Source: Acidovorax sp. DW039
Lineage (GTDB): Bacteria > Pseudomonadota > Gammaproteobacteria > Burkholderiales > Burkholderiaceae_C
Direction: 5' to 3'
Assembly: GCF_037101375.1 (NCBI RefSeq)
Contig: NZ_AP029019.1
Coordinates: 372,001-436,000 of the forward strand
Length of the DNA stretch: 64,000 nt
A program made the translations under genes and the position numbers. Shown here one piece after another: positions 19,363 through 28,107 of this stretch (position 1 is the first letter of the stretch; each line of letters opens with the position of its first letter). The notes under the pieces were generated by a model. It saw only the letters and a program-made list of their open reading frames with translations. It was not told where the DNA came from and searched no databases.

Positions 19363-19776
19363 ATGAATTTGCGCAATATCTTTGTTCCTTTGGGGGCGGT
19401 TGGCCTGGTACTAGTGGGCTACGCCTCGGCTGGCTGGCCAGGGGTGGCCGCCGTGGTGGGTGGTTTGGTCATGTGGGCGCTGTTGCATTTCACCCGGTTG
19501 ATGAATGTGCTGCGCAAGGCGTCCAAGCGGCCGATCGGGTACGTAGGCAGTGCCGTCATGCTCAATGCCCGGCTCAAGGAAGGCGTGAACCTGATGCATG
19601 TGATGGCCATGACCCAGGCGCTGGGCGAGCGCCTGTCTGCAGAGAACGCACAGCCCGAGGTCTATCGCTGGACGGACGGCACCCAGTCGCATGTGACGTG
19701 CGAATTTGTGAATGGCCGCCTGCAGAAGTGGACGCTGGTGCGCCCTGCCGCAGAGGACGAGGCAGAGGACCAGTAA
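19363..19776 (+). CDS. Conserved small inner-membrane protein of unknown function
   Basis: 137 residues from ATG 19363. Two hydrophobic helices at about residues 5-24 and 27-46 are followed by a soluble tail with a helical region (NLMHVMAMTQALGERL) and a small beta-rich end (YRWTDGTQSHVTCEFVNGRLQKWTLVRP). It lies 93 bp upstream of ilvE in the same direction and may share its transcript. No function is recognised. The frame extends 18 codons upstream, but that stretch has no start context. Confidence 0.7.
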   Translation: MNLRNIFVPLGAVGLVLVGYASAGWPGVAAVVGGLVMWALLHFTRLMNVLRKASKRPIGYVGSAVMLNARLKEGVNLMHVMAMTQALGERLSAENAQPEVYRWTDGTQSHVTCEFVNGRLQKWTLVRPAAEDEAEDQ

Positions 19777-19869
19777 AGCACCCTGTCATCTGGTGCGGTG
19801 CCCCGCGCTTGCCCGGCGGGCTCGTAAAATCGAAGGCTTGCCAACCCACAGCAACCCCAAAGGACAACC

Positions 19870-20820
19870 ATGAGCCCCGTAGTTCCCTCGATGGCCGATC
19901 GCGACGGCAAAATCTGGATGGACGGCCAGATGGTCGACTGGCGTGATGCCAAGATCCATGTGCTGACCCACACGCTGCACTACGGCTGCGGCGCTTTTGA
20001 AGGCGTGCGTGCCTACAACACTGTCAACGGCCCGGCGATCTTCCGCCTGCAGGAGCACACCGAGCGCCTGTTCAACAGCGCCAAGATCCTGCGCATGAAG
20101 ATTCCGTTCAGCCAGGAAGAGGTCAACGAGGCGCAAAAGGCCGTGATCCGCGAGAACAAGCTCGAATCCGGCTATCTCCGCCCCCTGACCTGGGTGGGCG
20201 ACAAGAAGCTGGGCGTCAGCCCCAAGGGCAACACCATCCACCTGATGGTGGCCGCCTGGGCCTGGGGTGCGTACCTGGGTGAAGAAGGCATGAAGCGCGG
20301 CATTCGCGTCAAGACCAGCAGCTACACGCGCCACCACGTCAACATCACCATGACGCAGGCCAAGGCGGTGAGCAACTACACCAACTCCATCCTGGCCAAC
20401 ATGGAAGCCACCGACGAGGGCTACGACGAAGCGCTGCTGCTGGACAGCTCCGGCTTCGTGTCCGAAGGCGCGGGTGAGAACATCTTCGTGGTAAAGAACG
20501 GCGTGATCTACACGCCCGACCTGTCGGCTGGTGCCCTGAACGGCATCACCCGCAACACCATCTTCCACATCGCCAAGGACCTGGGCCTGGAGATCGTGCA
20601 AAAGCGCATCACGCGCGACGAGGTGTACATCGCCGACGAAGCCTTCTTTACCGGCACCGCTGCTGAAGTCACCCCCATCCGCGAGCTGGATCGCATTGAG
20701 CTGGGCAAGGGCGACTACGTGGGCAGCCGTGGCCCCATCACCGAAAAAATCCAGGCTGCGTTCTTTGACATCGTCAACGGCCGCAATCCCAAATACGCCC
20801 ACTGGCTCACCAAGGTTTGA
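19870..20820 (+). CDS. ilvE: Branched-chain amino acid aminotransferase
   Basis: 316 residues, a class IV (fold-type IV) PLP aminotransferase. Signatures: THTLHYGCGAFEGVRAY near residue 36, AKAVSNYTNS with the Schiff-base lysine near residue 162, the EALLLDSSGFVSEGAGENIF segment and EAFFTGTAAEVTPI near residue 257. It catalyses the last step of isoleucine, leucine and valine synthesis with 2-oxoglutarate/glutamate. The stop overlaps the start region of a zinc-finger gene (TGATCATG), indicating translational linkage. Confidence 0.96.
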   Translation: MSPVVPSMADRDGKIWMDGQMVDWRDAKIHVLTHTLHYGCGAFEGVRAYNTVNGPAIFRLQEHTERLFNSAKILRMKIPFSQEEVNEAQKAVIRENKLESGYLRPLTWVGDKKLGVSPKGNTIHLMVAAWAWGAYLGEEGMKRGIRVKTSSYTRHHVNITMTQAKAVSNYTNSILANMEATDEGYDEALLLDSSGFVSEGAGENIFVVKNGVIYTPDLSAGALNGITRNTIFHIAKDLGLEIVQKRITRDEVYIADEAFFTGTAAEVTPIRELDRIELGKGDYVGSRGPITEKIQAAFFDIVNGRNPKYAHWLTKV

Positions 20821-20822
20821 TC

Positions 20823-21029
20823 ATGTCCCAAGCAGTTGTAGAAGTTCTGGCCAAGGACCTGAACGCCCAAGGGGGCGTGTTCTGCCCCAATCCCAAGGCC
20901 GACATGAAGCTGTGGAACAGCCACCCCAAGGTGTACCTGGACGTGGCCCACACCGGCGAAGCCAAGTGCCCCTATTGCGGCACTGTGTACCGCCTGAAGG
21001 CGGGCGAAGTGGTTCGCGCAGGGCACTGA
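20823..21029 (+). CDS. CHCC zinc-finger domain protein
   Basis: 68 residues from ATG 20823, two bases after the ilvE stop. The pattern FCPNPKADMKLWNSHPKVYL ... KCPYCGTVYRL gives the Cys-His-Cys-Cys ligand set of the zf-CHCC family, which in eukaryotes includes a complex I subunit (NDUFS6). In Proteobacteria it is a widespread small protein whose job is not settled. Tight coupling to ilvE is seen in the sequence; any functional link is inference. Confidence 0.9.
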   Translation: MSQAVVEVLAKDLNAQGGVFCPNPKADMKLWNSHPKVYLDVAHTGEAKCPYCGTVYRLKAGEVVRAGH

Positions 21030-21063
21030 GCTTGCGCTTGCCCAGCAAGCTGCCGGGGGCGCC

Positions 21064-22161
21064 ATGCGGGTGATGCACTTCGTCACCGGCGGCTTCTCAG
21101 GTGCCACCCAGGTGGCGATCGACCTCTCCCTGGCCGCCCGCAACGCCGATATGGATGTGGTGCTGGTGCTGCGCCGCAAGCGCCGCACTACGCTGCCCGA
21201 AAAGGTGGAAGCCTTGCGTGCCCAAGGGCTGGACGTGCGGGTGGTGCCCGGGTGGGCCCATGCCGCCACGGTGTGGGCGCTACGCGCGCTGGCGCTGGAA
21301 TGGCGGCCTGACATCCTTGTCGCTCACGGATACAGCGAACACCTCTGGGGCCGTTATGCCGGGCTGTTGGCCCGAGTGCCCCGGCTGGTGCACGTGGAGC
21401 ACAACTCCCGCGAGCGCTACACCCGCTGGCGCCTGAAGCAGGCCCTGTGGTTGGCCGACCGCACCGCCGCCACCGTGGGCGTGTCCGAAGGTGTGCGCGA
21501 GCAGCTGGTGGCGCGCGGCTTTCCGGCAGCACGCTGCGTGGCGATTCCCAACGGTATCGACTTGGCACGTTTCCCCGAAACGGCGTTGATACCTTTTGCC
21601 GAACGTACACCCGCCATCGTGATGGCGGCGCGCTTCGCCCGTCAGAAAGACCATGCCACCCTGATTGAAGCGGCGGCCTTGCTCAAGGCCCAGGGCGTGA
21701 CTGCGCCGGTGTATCTGGCTGGCGGCGGCAAGGCGGGGATTCAAAAGCGCATGCAAGCGCTGGCCGAGCAGCGTGGAGTAGCCGATCAGGTGCACTTTCT
21801 AGGGGCTGTGACCGACCTGCCCCTGCGCCTGATGAGCCACCAGATTTTTGTACTTGCCACCCACTACGAGGGCATGCCTCTGGCGCTGGTGGAGGGCATG
21901 GCCGCAGGCTGCGCCTGCGTGGCGTCTGACGTAGTGGGTGTGCGCGGTGTGATGCACCCCGGAAAGACGGGACTGCTGGTGCCCGAAGGCGATGCGCCAG
22001 CCTTGGCGCAAGCGCTGGCGGGCCTGCTGGCAGACCCAGCCCGTGCCGCAAGCCTGGGCCAGGCGGCGCGTGCGCAGGCGGTGCAGGAGTACAGCCTGGC
22101 CAGGATGCACACCCGCTACCAGCAATTGCTGGAACGTGTGCACACCCACGGCTCTCCCTGA
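21064..22161 (+). CDS. Glycosyltransferase family 4
   Basis: 365 residues with the GT-B fold. The N-terminal acceptor domain starts MRVMHFVTGGFSGATQVAID. The C-terminal nucleotide-sugar domain has PNGIDLARFP, MAARFARQKDH and the EX7E motif in HYEGMPLALVEGMAAG, followed by CVASDVVGVR. It probably transfers a sugar to a lipopolysaccharide core or O-antigen intermediate at the cytoplasmic face. It starts the polysaccharide cluster and ends with its TGA directly abutting the convergent GT25 gene. Confidence 0.92.
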   Translation: MRVMHFVTGGFSGATQVAIDLSLAARNADMDVVLVLRRKRRTTLPEKVEALRAQGLDVRVVPGWAHAATVWALRALALEWRPDILVAHGYSEHLWGRYAGLLARVPRLVHVEHNSRERYTRWRLKQALWLADRTAATVGVSEGVREQLVARGFPAARCVAIPNGIDLARFPETALIPFAERTPAIVMAARFARQKDHATLIEAAALLKAQGVTAPVYLAGGGKAGIQKRMQALAEQRGVADQVHFLGAVTDLPLRLMSHQIFVLATHYEGMPLALVEGMAAGCACVASDVVGVRGVMHPGKTGLLVPEGDAPALAQALAGLLADPARAASLGQAARAQAVQEYSLARMHTRYQQLLERVHTHGSP

Positions 22162-22902
22162 TCAGAGTTTGGGCAAACGTCGGCGGTGCCAGGCATTGCC
22201 CAGCGTCAGTGCCAGCTTCATCGTGAACTTGCGCCAGCGCTGGCCGGGGGTGAGTGTGTCGCGGGTGTCCCAGATGCTGCTGACCTCGCTGGTGTCGTCC
22301 AGCGCAATGGCCGAGGGCGATACGCCCAGAATGCGCAGCTGGTCGCATTCCCACCAGAAGCGCAGATCCACATCAATCGGCCGACCAAAGGGTTGGCGGT
22401 GCGCCAGCAGCTTGGCGGCCCCAGCGCGGCTGACCACATAACCCGCCGTCATGCTGGGCACACGGCTGTAGTCCACCAGCGCAGTGCCGGGCACCAGGGG
22501 GCGTTGAGACCGCACCTTTTCCCGGTCGCGGCCCAGCAGCTTCACCATGTCCCACGGCTCTTGCAGGGCGGCAATCGCGTTCACCACATCGGCAAACTGC
22601 GGCGTCAGACGCACATCGTCCTCCAGCACCACCAGCGCCGGAGCATCGCTGGCCAGCAGTTGCTGCCATGCGCCGATGTGGCTGGCATAGCAGCCCTTTT
22701 CGCCGTTGCGCAGCGGCTTGTAATACTGGCGCGCATTCAGGTCATCGCTGTACCAGCGGCTGGCCTGCTCGGGGGGCACATCGGCCCACCATACGGCAGG
22801 AAAGCGCTGGCTGGGCATGTCAATCTGCTGCAGTTCGGCCAGCAGCCGCGTGCGGCGCTCGGCGTCACGCTCCAGGTTGATGAAAACGATGGGCAGGCTC
22901 AT
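22162..22902 (-). CDS. Glycosyltransferase family 25 (LPS biosynthesis)
   Basis: 246 residues from ATG 22900-22902 (MSLPIVFINLERDAERR). The family opening VFINLERDAERR, then GCYASHIGAWQQLL and the acidic LVVLEDDVRL motif near residue 100 are the hallmarks of GT25 enzymes such as LpsA/Lex2B. It probably adds a hexose to LPS core or capsule. It follows the DXD-motif gene with an 8-bp gap, in the same direction. Confidence 0.92.
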   Translation of the reverse strand: MSLPIVFINLERDAERRTRLLAELQQIDMPSQRFPAVWWADVPPEQASRWYSDDLNARQYYKPLRNGEKGCYASHIGAWQQLLASDAPALVVLEDDVRLTPQFADVVNAIAALQEPWDMVKLLGRDREKVRSQRPLVPGTALVDYSRVPSMTAGYVVSRAGAAKLLAHRQPFGRPIDVDLRFWWECDQLRILGVSPSAIALDDTSEVSSIWDTRDTLTPGQRWRKFTMKLALTLGNAWHRRRLPKL

Positions 22903-22910
22903 GGGCGCAC

Positions 22911-23627
22911 TCAACCCAGCAGGCGACGCCACCAGCGGCGCTTCTTTTTGACCAGTGGCGTGCCCTGCTGCAGTGCGATGGCTGCTTCCAGATACTGGGC
23001 AAACTGCAGGGGACGTTGCGCAATGGCGTCATCGGCCACGGCCACCAGCAGTTGCTCGTAGGCCGGTTCCCGTGACTCAAACAGGTGGAAAAAGTCGTTG
23101 TCGCCATAGAAGGTGCCGATACCAAACACCCCTTCATTGCCCAGCGCGAACTTGGAAATCAGCGTGGAGGTGGGCTTGTGCAGCACAAGAGGCACCCCCC
23201 GTTCGCGGGCCAGCACCGAAAAGCCTTCCGCCGCGTCGTAGGCTGAGGAGGACTTCAGGTCTGGGCGTCCCAGCTCTTCCCAAACCCGCTTGCGAAACGC
23301 CATGAACATGGGGCCCGCGTAGGTGTGGGTGGTCTTCTTGTGGTTGGAAAATTGCGACAGCCCGAAGATGGCTCCACGCTCGGCATGCGCCACGGCCATT
23401 TCGTAGGCCGAACGCTTGAGCGGGAAGGCATCAATGTCGCAAAAGATCACGATATCGTCCGAGCCCATGCGCTCCACCACCCCGTTCATCCAGGTGCCAT
23501 GGGGCACACGGTGCGCAGATTCCTGCTGCAGCGGCACATCCAGGGCGGCAAAAACTTCTCGCTGTTTTTGCAGGATGACACCGGGAATGTTGTCCCAGTA
23601 CATGGTGTGAACGATAGGATGGGGCAT
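22911..23627 (-). CDS. Glycosyltransferase-like protein with DXD motif
   Basis: 238 residues from ATG 23625-23627 (MPHPIVHTMYW). DDIVIFCDIDAFPLKRSAYE contains a DxD motif after a hydrophobic strand, as in GT-A nucleotide-sugar transferases, and the C-terminus is basic (VKKKRRWWRRLLG), suggesting membrane attachment. It lies in an operon with the GT25 gene and is divergent from the O-antigen ligase gene. I cannot name the exact family. The frame extends 20 codons upstream without better start signals. Confidence 0.72.
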   Translation of the reverse strand: MPHPIVHTMYWDNIPGVILQKQREVFAALDVPLQQESAHRVPHGTWMNGVVERMGSDDIVIFCDIDAFPLKRSAYEMAVAHAERGAIFGLSQFSNHKKTTHTYAGPMFMAFRKRVWEELGRPDLKSSSAYDAAEGFSVLARERGVPLVLHKPTSTLISKFALGNEGVFGIGTFYGDNDFFHLFESREPAYEQLLVAVADDAIAQRPLQFAQYLEAAIALQQGTPLVKKKRRWWRRLLG

Positions 23628-23759
23628 GGACGCGAAGCACATGGGCGGAAGGACCGCAGCTGCGCAAGAGATAATGTGGAGCCTCAATTATCGCGGCCCA
23701 GGCACCAGTGAAGTGTCGGCCTGAAGTCAAAGTTTGTTGCCGGTGTGGCGACAGGGTCT

Positions 23760-24995
23760 ATGCAGTATCCCCACGTTTTTCTGCGCTCAGCGGCTGTCTG
23801 CAGCCTCATCGCAGCCTATTTCTCGATCCCGTGGACACTGGCCGGGGCCAACATCACACTGCTTTGCCTGGTGCTTGCGTGGGTGCTGGCCGGCGGCTGG
23901 CGTCAGCATTGGGACGTTGCGCGAAGCAGCGCTGTCACCTATCCCCTCCTGGCGATGTATGCACTCATCCTGCTGGGTGCGATCTACACCACCGCGCCCT
24001 GGCGCGTGGTGTTCGACCACTGGCTGAAGTACGACAAGCTGCTGCTCATGGTCATTGCGATCACGCTGCTGGCACAGGATGAAAAGACCCGTGAGCGATG
24101 CTGGACAGCCTTCACGCTGGCTGCGCTGTTCACGCTGGCGAGCAGCTATCTCAGTATCTGGTGGCGTCTGCCCTGGTCACGCGGGCAGACCCTGGGGTGG
24201 GGCGGAGACCATTCGGTATTCAAGGACTACATCACCCAGAGCGTACTGATGGCCTTGCTGATGCTGCGTGGCCTGTACCTGGGGCTGCGCAGCCAGGTGA
24301 GCTGGAAGCGCTGGGCATGGTTGGCTGTGGCCGCGCTGGCCTTTGTGTGCAACACACAGCTGCTGTACGGGCGCACGGGCTATGTGGCAACTGCGGTGGC
24401 GGTGCTGGCTTTTGTGCTGGCCATGGTGCCAGTGCGCCGCTGGTGGATGGCGCTGGGTTTGGTGGCCGTGCTGCTGGGCCTGGCCGTGCTGCTGTCGCCC
24501 ACCATCGTTCCCCGCGTGGCACTGGGCCTGAAGGAGCTGGGCGAAGTGCCTGAAACCACCACCTCCATCGGGCCTCGCCTGTACTTCCTGCACTACGGGC
24601 TGGACCTGTTCTTCCAAAAGCCTCTGCTGGGCTGGGGTACGGGGGCATACCACGGGGAATTCTGCCGCATTGCCACTACGCCAGAGTGGTGTGCCGCAGG
24701 CTCTTTCCACCCACACAACCAGTTTCTGTTCTTCATGATCGAACATGGATTGCCGGGCCTCATGGCATTTGCAGCCGTCTTCGTGGCGGCCCTCTGGCAG
24801 GCCAGAGGAATGGAGCGGCTGGACAGGGCGGCCGCGTTCGCATTCATCGGCGTGGCCTTTGTGGGCAGCCTCACCCACAGCGGCATCTGGTTGGCCAATG
24901 AGGGGCTGGCCTATTGTTTTGGTTTGGTACTGGTGCTTACTGCGCCAAGGCAGCGTCCCGCTACAGCGGCAGCCTCCCCGTTGGCCAAGGGCTGA
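23760..24995 (+). CDS. O-antigen ligase/polymerase (Wzy_C family) membrane protein
   Basis: 411 residues with about ten to twelve hydrophobic helices. A large periplasmic loop near residues 270-330 holds the family pattern: GPRLYFLHYGLDLFFQKPLLGWGTGAYH and HPHNQFLFFMIEHGLPGL, whose His-Asn pair is typical of WaaL/Wzy_C proteins. It would join O-antigen to lipid A-core, or ligate glycans to proteins, at the periplasmic face. ATG 23760 is chosen; an in-frame ATG lies 15 bases upstream at 23745. Flanking glycosyltransferases support the role. Confidence 0.88.
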   Translation: MQYPHVFLRSAAVCSLIAAYFSIPWTLAGANITLLCLVLAWVLAGGWRQHWDVARSSAVTYPLLAMYALILLGAIYTTAPWRVVFDHWLKYDKLLLMVIAITLLAQDEKTRERCWTAFTLAALFTLASSYLSIWWRLPWSRGQTLGWGGDHSVFKDYITQSVLMALLMLRGLYLGLRSQVSWKRWAWLAVAALAFVCNTQLLYGRTGYVATAVAVLAFVLAMVPVRRWWMALGLVAVLLGLAVLLSPTIVPRVALGLKELGEVPETTTSIGPRLYFLHYGLDLFFQKPLLGWGTGAYHGEFCRIATTPEWCAAGSFHPHNQFLFFMIEHGLPGLMAFAAVFVAALWQARGMERLDRAAAFAFIGVAFVGSLTHSGIWLANEGLAYCFGLVLVLTAPRQRPATAAASPLAKG

Positions 24996-25964
24996 TCAGG
25001 CCGGGGGCAGCCAGTCAAACTGCTGTACCCAGTGGGCAAAGTCGTAAGGGTCCAGCGCACCTGTGGGCAGGGGCGGCAAAGGTGTCTGCAGAAATGCCGG
25101 TAGACGGGATGCCTCGTCTTCATCCAGCACAAAGAAGCGGTCTGCGCTGTAGAAAGGAAGCTGACGCACCCCCGGGTTGTTGGTAATGAGCTTCTTGTGG
25201 AAGAACAGGGCTTCAAGGCAGCGCACGGTCAGCCCCGTCTGATTGGCCTGGGTAATTTCCAGCAGGCAGCGTGCGCGGTTGATGGCGTCAATGTTGCTCG
25301 GGTAGTCAATGCCCTGAGGCAGGATTTCTACCGCCGTGGTTGCGGGGTAGGTGCGGCCGGGTTCCGGTACCATGCGCAGGCGCGTGCGCAGCCCGGCTGC
25401 CTGCCACTGCTCGCCCAGCATGCGCAGCATGTCAAACCGGTGCTTGTCCTGACCCAGAAAGTAGATGTCCCACTCAGGCGGTACTTCCTGACGGAAAGGC
25501 TCCACGTAGCGGTACACCTGCTGTGTGAGCGTCAGTCCGTAGCGTTGCGCGTCACCGGGGTCAAAGGTGAAAACCTGAAAGCCCAACCCCTTGAGCTGAC
25601 GAATGTGCAGTTGCCGCACCTTGTGGTTTTGCTGGTAGTCGATCACCGGGTTCCAGGTGAAAACGGCAATGCGGCGGGTGCGCAGGTGCTTGCGCAGAAT
25701 GCGCAGGTCCTTGATGTTTTCAATGCCGAAGATCAGCAGCGGGGCATGGGGCTCTATCGCGGCCAGTTCGCGCAGGTAGGGCTCGGGAAAAGGTTGAAAG
25801 CCTGGCAGGCGAAATGGACACCATGCGTCCAGTGCCTTGAGCACAGAGTAGCCCACCCCTTTGATGCGCTTGGGGTGGACCAGCACTTTCGCACGCTGGT
25901 CGGGGGGCAGGCTGTCGAGCAGAAACTCCGTCAGCGTGAAAGGGTTGGCAATGATGTGGGGCAT
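24996..25964 (-). CDS. Glycosyltransferase-like protein, surface polysaccharide cluster
   Basis: 322 residues from ATG 25962-25964 (MPHIIANPFTLTEFLLD). No classical GT4 EX7E motif is seen. The C-terminal half has INRARCLLEITQANQTGLTVR and LEALFFHKKLITNNPG, the arrangement found in capsular/CgeB-like proteins where a GT-B domain ends in a conserved Glu-containing turn. Position, directly convergent with the O-antigen ligase gene (stop to stop), supports a role in surface glycan assembly. The substrate and linkage are unknown. The frame stays open upstream to 26237, but that stretch overlaps the end of the next gene. Confidence 0.65.
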   Translation of the reverse strand: MPHIIANPFTLTEFLLDSLPPDQRAKVLVHPKRIKGVGYSVLKALDAWCPFRLPGFQPFPEPYLRELAAIEPHAPLLIFGIENIKDLRILRKHLRTRRIAVFTWNPVIDYQQNHKVRQLHIRQLKGLGFQVFTFDPGDAQRYGLTLTQQVYRYVEPFRQEVPPEWDIYFLGQDKHRFDMLRMLGEQWQAAGLRTRLRMVPEPGRTYPATTAVEILPQGIDYPSNIDAINRARCLLEITQANQTGLTVRCLEALFFHKKLITNNPGVRQLPFYSADRFFVLDEDEASRLPAFLQTPLPPLPTGALDPYDFAHWVQQFDWLPPA

Positions 25965-26125
25965 GGGCGCGCGATTTTCGGTCTGATTGTAGGGAGCGCC
26001 CTGGCCTGCCCGCAGCAACACAGGGCTGTGGCCCACCCCCGTGCAGCAGCCGTGTGCCGCGATTGGCCCCTTTGAGCGCTTCTCCTGTGCACTTCTCGGC
26101 GGCTGCAGGCACCAACCTCCAGGCG

Positions 26126-27568
26126 CTACGACTGCATGTTGGCTCCGTACGGCGAGAAGCCACTGATGTTCTCGTTCACGTCCAGTTTCCTGCCCACGTA
26201 CGGAAACGCACGCTGCGGGCACTCTGAGCGCTCGCACACCTTGCAGCCCATCCCGATCGGGGTCGTTGCATCGGGGGAAGTCAGGTCCAGTCCTTTGGCG
26301 TACACAAGCCGTGGCGCATGGCGCACGTCACAACCCAGGCCGATGGAGAACATCTTGCCGGGCGAGCCGTAGCCGCGCGATGGGCCGCTGGCCACCGTGC
26401 GTGCGATCCACAGGTAAGTACGGCCATCGGGCATGCGTGCCAGTTGCGCAAGTACACGCCCGGGCTGCGCGAAGGCTTCGTAGACATTCCACAGCGGGCA
26501 GGTGCCGCCCGCACGGCTGAAGTGGAAATGCGTAGCCGACTGGCGCTTGGAGATGTTCCCTGCGCGATCTACCCGCACAAAGAAAAACGGCACACCGGGC
26601 TCGCCGGGCCGCTGCAGCGTGCTCAGCCGATGGCACACCGTTTCAAACCCGACCGAGAAGCGTTGTCCGAGCAGGTCGATGTCATAGCGCAGCGCCTGCG
26701 CCGCACGCAAAAACGGTCCATAGGGTAGTAACAGCGCGCCAGCGAAGTAGTTGGCTAACCCGATGCGGGCCAAGCGCACTGTCGGCATGTCCCCTGCAAA
26801 AGGTGCTGCCTGCGTCAGCCCTTCTATCAACGTATCTGCCTCCAGCAGCGCAAGCTGGGTCGCCATCTGGAAGGCTTTTTGCCCCACATCCAGTGCGCGT
26901 GACAGGCGCAGGGTTCGGCTGCGCGGGTCGTACTGGCGCTTCCCCTCTTCTGCACCACCCACCCCGTCACCGATCACAAGACGCACGCCGTGTTGCTCCA
27001 GCAAACGCTCGGTTAACCAAGGGGCCAGCGCTGCGCCTTCAAGCCCTGCCTGTTCTGCCAATGCTTCTGCGGCCCGGTCCAGCGCGTCAAAATGGTTCTG
27101 GTGCGCGAAGAAGAAATCCCGCACGGCCTCGAAGGCCGTGACGCGCGTGGCCTGGGCAACAGGCGCGGCGTCCGTGCGGTCATCACCCAGGCGCAGTGCC
27201 ATGGCCTCAAGCTGGGCAGCCGCATCCAGATGGCGGCGGTACAGCGCGACGATGGCGCGTCCCAGGGCTGGCATTTGGGTCGCAACCTCCTGCAGCTCGG
27301 GCAGGCTGATGGGCTCAGGGGCATCGGCCAGCGCCTCGCGCAAGGCGGCGATCAGGCGAGCCTCCTCGTCCTCTGAAAACTGCTGGATGTCCACGCCCAG
27401 TGCGCGGTTCAGCTTGAGCAGAAGGCTCACTGTGAGCGGCCGCTGGTTCTGCTCTACCTGGTTGAGGTAGCTCGGCGAAATGCCCAGCGCGTGTGCCAGT
27501 GCAATTTGCGACATGCCGCGCTCTGACCGCAGCTTGCGCAACTTCACCCCCATAAACGTTTTTGCCAT
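26126..27568 (-). CDS. ScfR/RamB-type short-chain fatty acyl transcriptional regulator (prp regulator)
   Basis: 480 residues from ATG 27566-27568. An N-terminal Cro/XRE helix-turn-helix (KLRKLRSERGMSQIALAHAL through ISPSYLNQVEQNQRPLT) is followed by a helical linker, an IrrE/DUF955-like domain (about 150-300) and a C-terminal DUF2083 domain with a Cys cluster (GCDVRHAP, then GMGCKVCERSECPQRAFPY). This layout belongs to RamB/PrpR-type regulators that sense acyl-CoA or methylcitrate-pathway intermediates. It is divergent from the thioesterase-prpC-acnD-prpF-prpB genes and faces repeated TTCGCAA half-sites. Activator versus repressor action cannot be told from sequence. Confidence 0.88.
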   Translation of the reverse strand: MAKTFMGVKLRKLRSERGMSQIALAHALGISPSYLNQVEQNQRPLTVSLLLKLNRALGVDIQQFSEDEEARLIAALREALADAPEPISLPELQEVATQMPALGRAIVALYRRHLDAAAQLEAMALRLGDDRTDAAPVAQATRVTAFEAVRDFFFAHQNHFDALDRAAEALAEQAGLEGAALAPWLTERLLEQHGVRLVIGDGVGGAEEGKRQYDPRSRTLRLSRALDVGQKAFQMATQLALLEADTLIEGLTQAAPFAGDMPTVRLARIGLANYFAGALLLPYGPFLRAAQALRYDIDLLGQRFSVGFETVCHRLSTLQRPGEPGVPFFFVRVDRAGNISKRQSATHFHFSRAGGTCPLWNVYEAFAQPGRVLAQLARMPDGRTYLWIARTVASGPSRGYGSPGKMFSIGLGCDVRHAPRLVYAKGLDLTSPDATTPIGMGCKVCERSECPQRAFPYVGRKLDVNENISGFSPYGANMQS

Positions 27569-27600
27569 CACTCGCCTTTCCAGCGCGGTGTTCTGAGAAA

Positions 27601-27691
27601 TTCGCAAACTTCGCAAAAAGAGATGCTGTTGTTCGCAATATTTCGCCTTTTTAGTCCTACCCCACGGGGCAGGTTTTGCGTAAATTGCGAA
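27601..27691. promoter_or_regulatory. Putative operator array for the prp regulator
   Basis: TTCGCAAA occurs at 27601-27608 and 27610-27617, TTCGCAAT at 27632-27639, and the inverted pair TTTGCG-TAAA-TTGCGAA at 27675-27691 ends 2 bases before the thioesterase start. RamB/PrpR regulators are known to bind TTTGCAAA-like sequences, so these are plausible binding sites controlling both directions. Confidence 0.6.
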
Positions 27692-27693
27692 GT

Positions 27694-28107
27694 ATGACAA
27701 CACCCCCAGGAACTGTCGAGATTCGTGAGCTGGTACTGCCCGCACACGCCAACCACCACGGCACGCTGTTCGCGGGCCAAGGGTTGCAGTGGATGGCCAA
27801 GACGGCCTTTCTGGCAGCCCGCGGCCTTGCACATCGCGAGGTGGTGATGGCTGGCGTGACGGGCGTTCAATGCCTTGCCCCCGTGCCCGTGGGCTACCAG
27901 CTCACGCTGCAGGGCTGGGTCAGCCGGGTCGGTCGCAGTTCGATGACGGTCTGCGTGCGCGGTCTGGCCGATCGCCCGGATGTGCCCGCGGAGCACGTCC
28001 TCACGGGGGTGTTCGAGATGGTCGCGGTGGACTCCGCCGGCCGTCCTGTTGCCATTGATTCTTCCTACCTGAACCCGGAGACATCGCATGAACATCCCCA
28101 CCACTGA
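27694..28107 (+). CDS. Hotdog-fold acyl-CoA thioesterase
   Basis: 137 residues from ATG 27694. The hotdog acyl-CoA hydrolase signature is clear: [19 protein letters not shown] near residue 16 carries the catalytic-site Asn/His/Gly pattern of YciA/BFIT-type thioesterases, and a single domain is present. It is the first gene of the propionate unit and overlaps prpC by 20 bp, so it is probably translationally coupled. A role in releasing CoA from accumulated propionyl-CoA or methylcitrate-cycle acyl-CoAs is inference from position. Confidence 0.85.
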   Translation: MTTPPGTVEIRELVLPAHANHHGTLFAGQGLQWMAKTAFLAARGLAHREVVMAGVTGVQCLAPVPVGYQLTLQGWVSRVGRSSMTVCVRGLADRPDVPAEHVLTGVFEMVAVDSAGRPVAIDSSYLNPETSHEHPHH

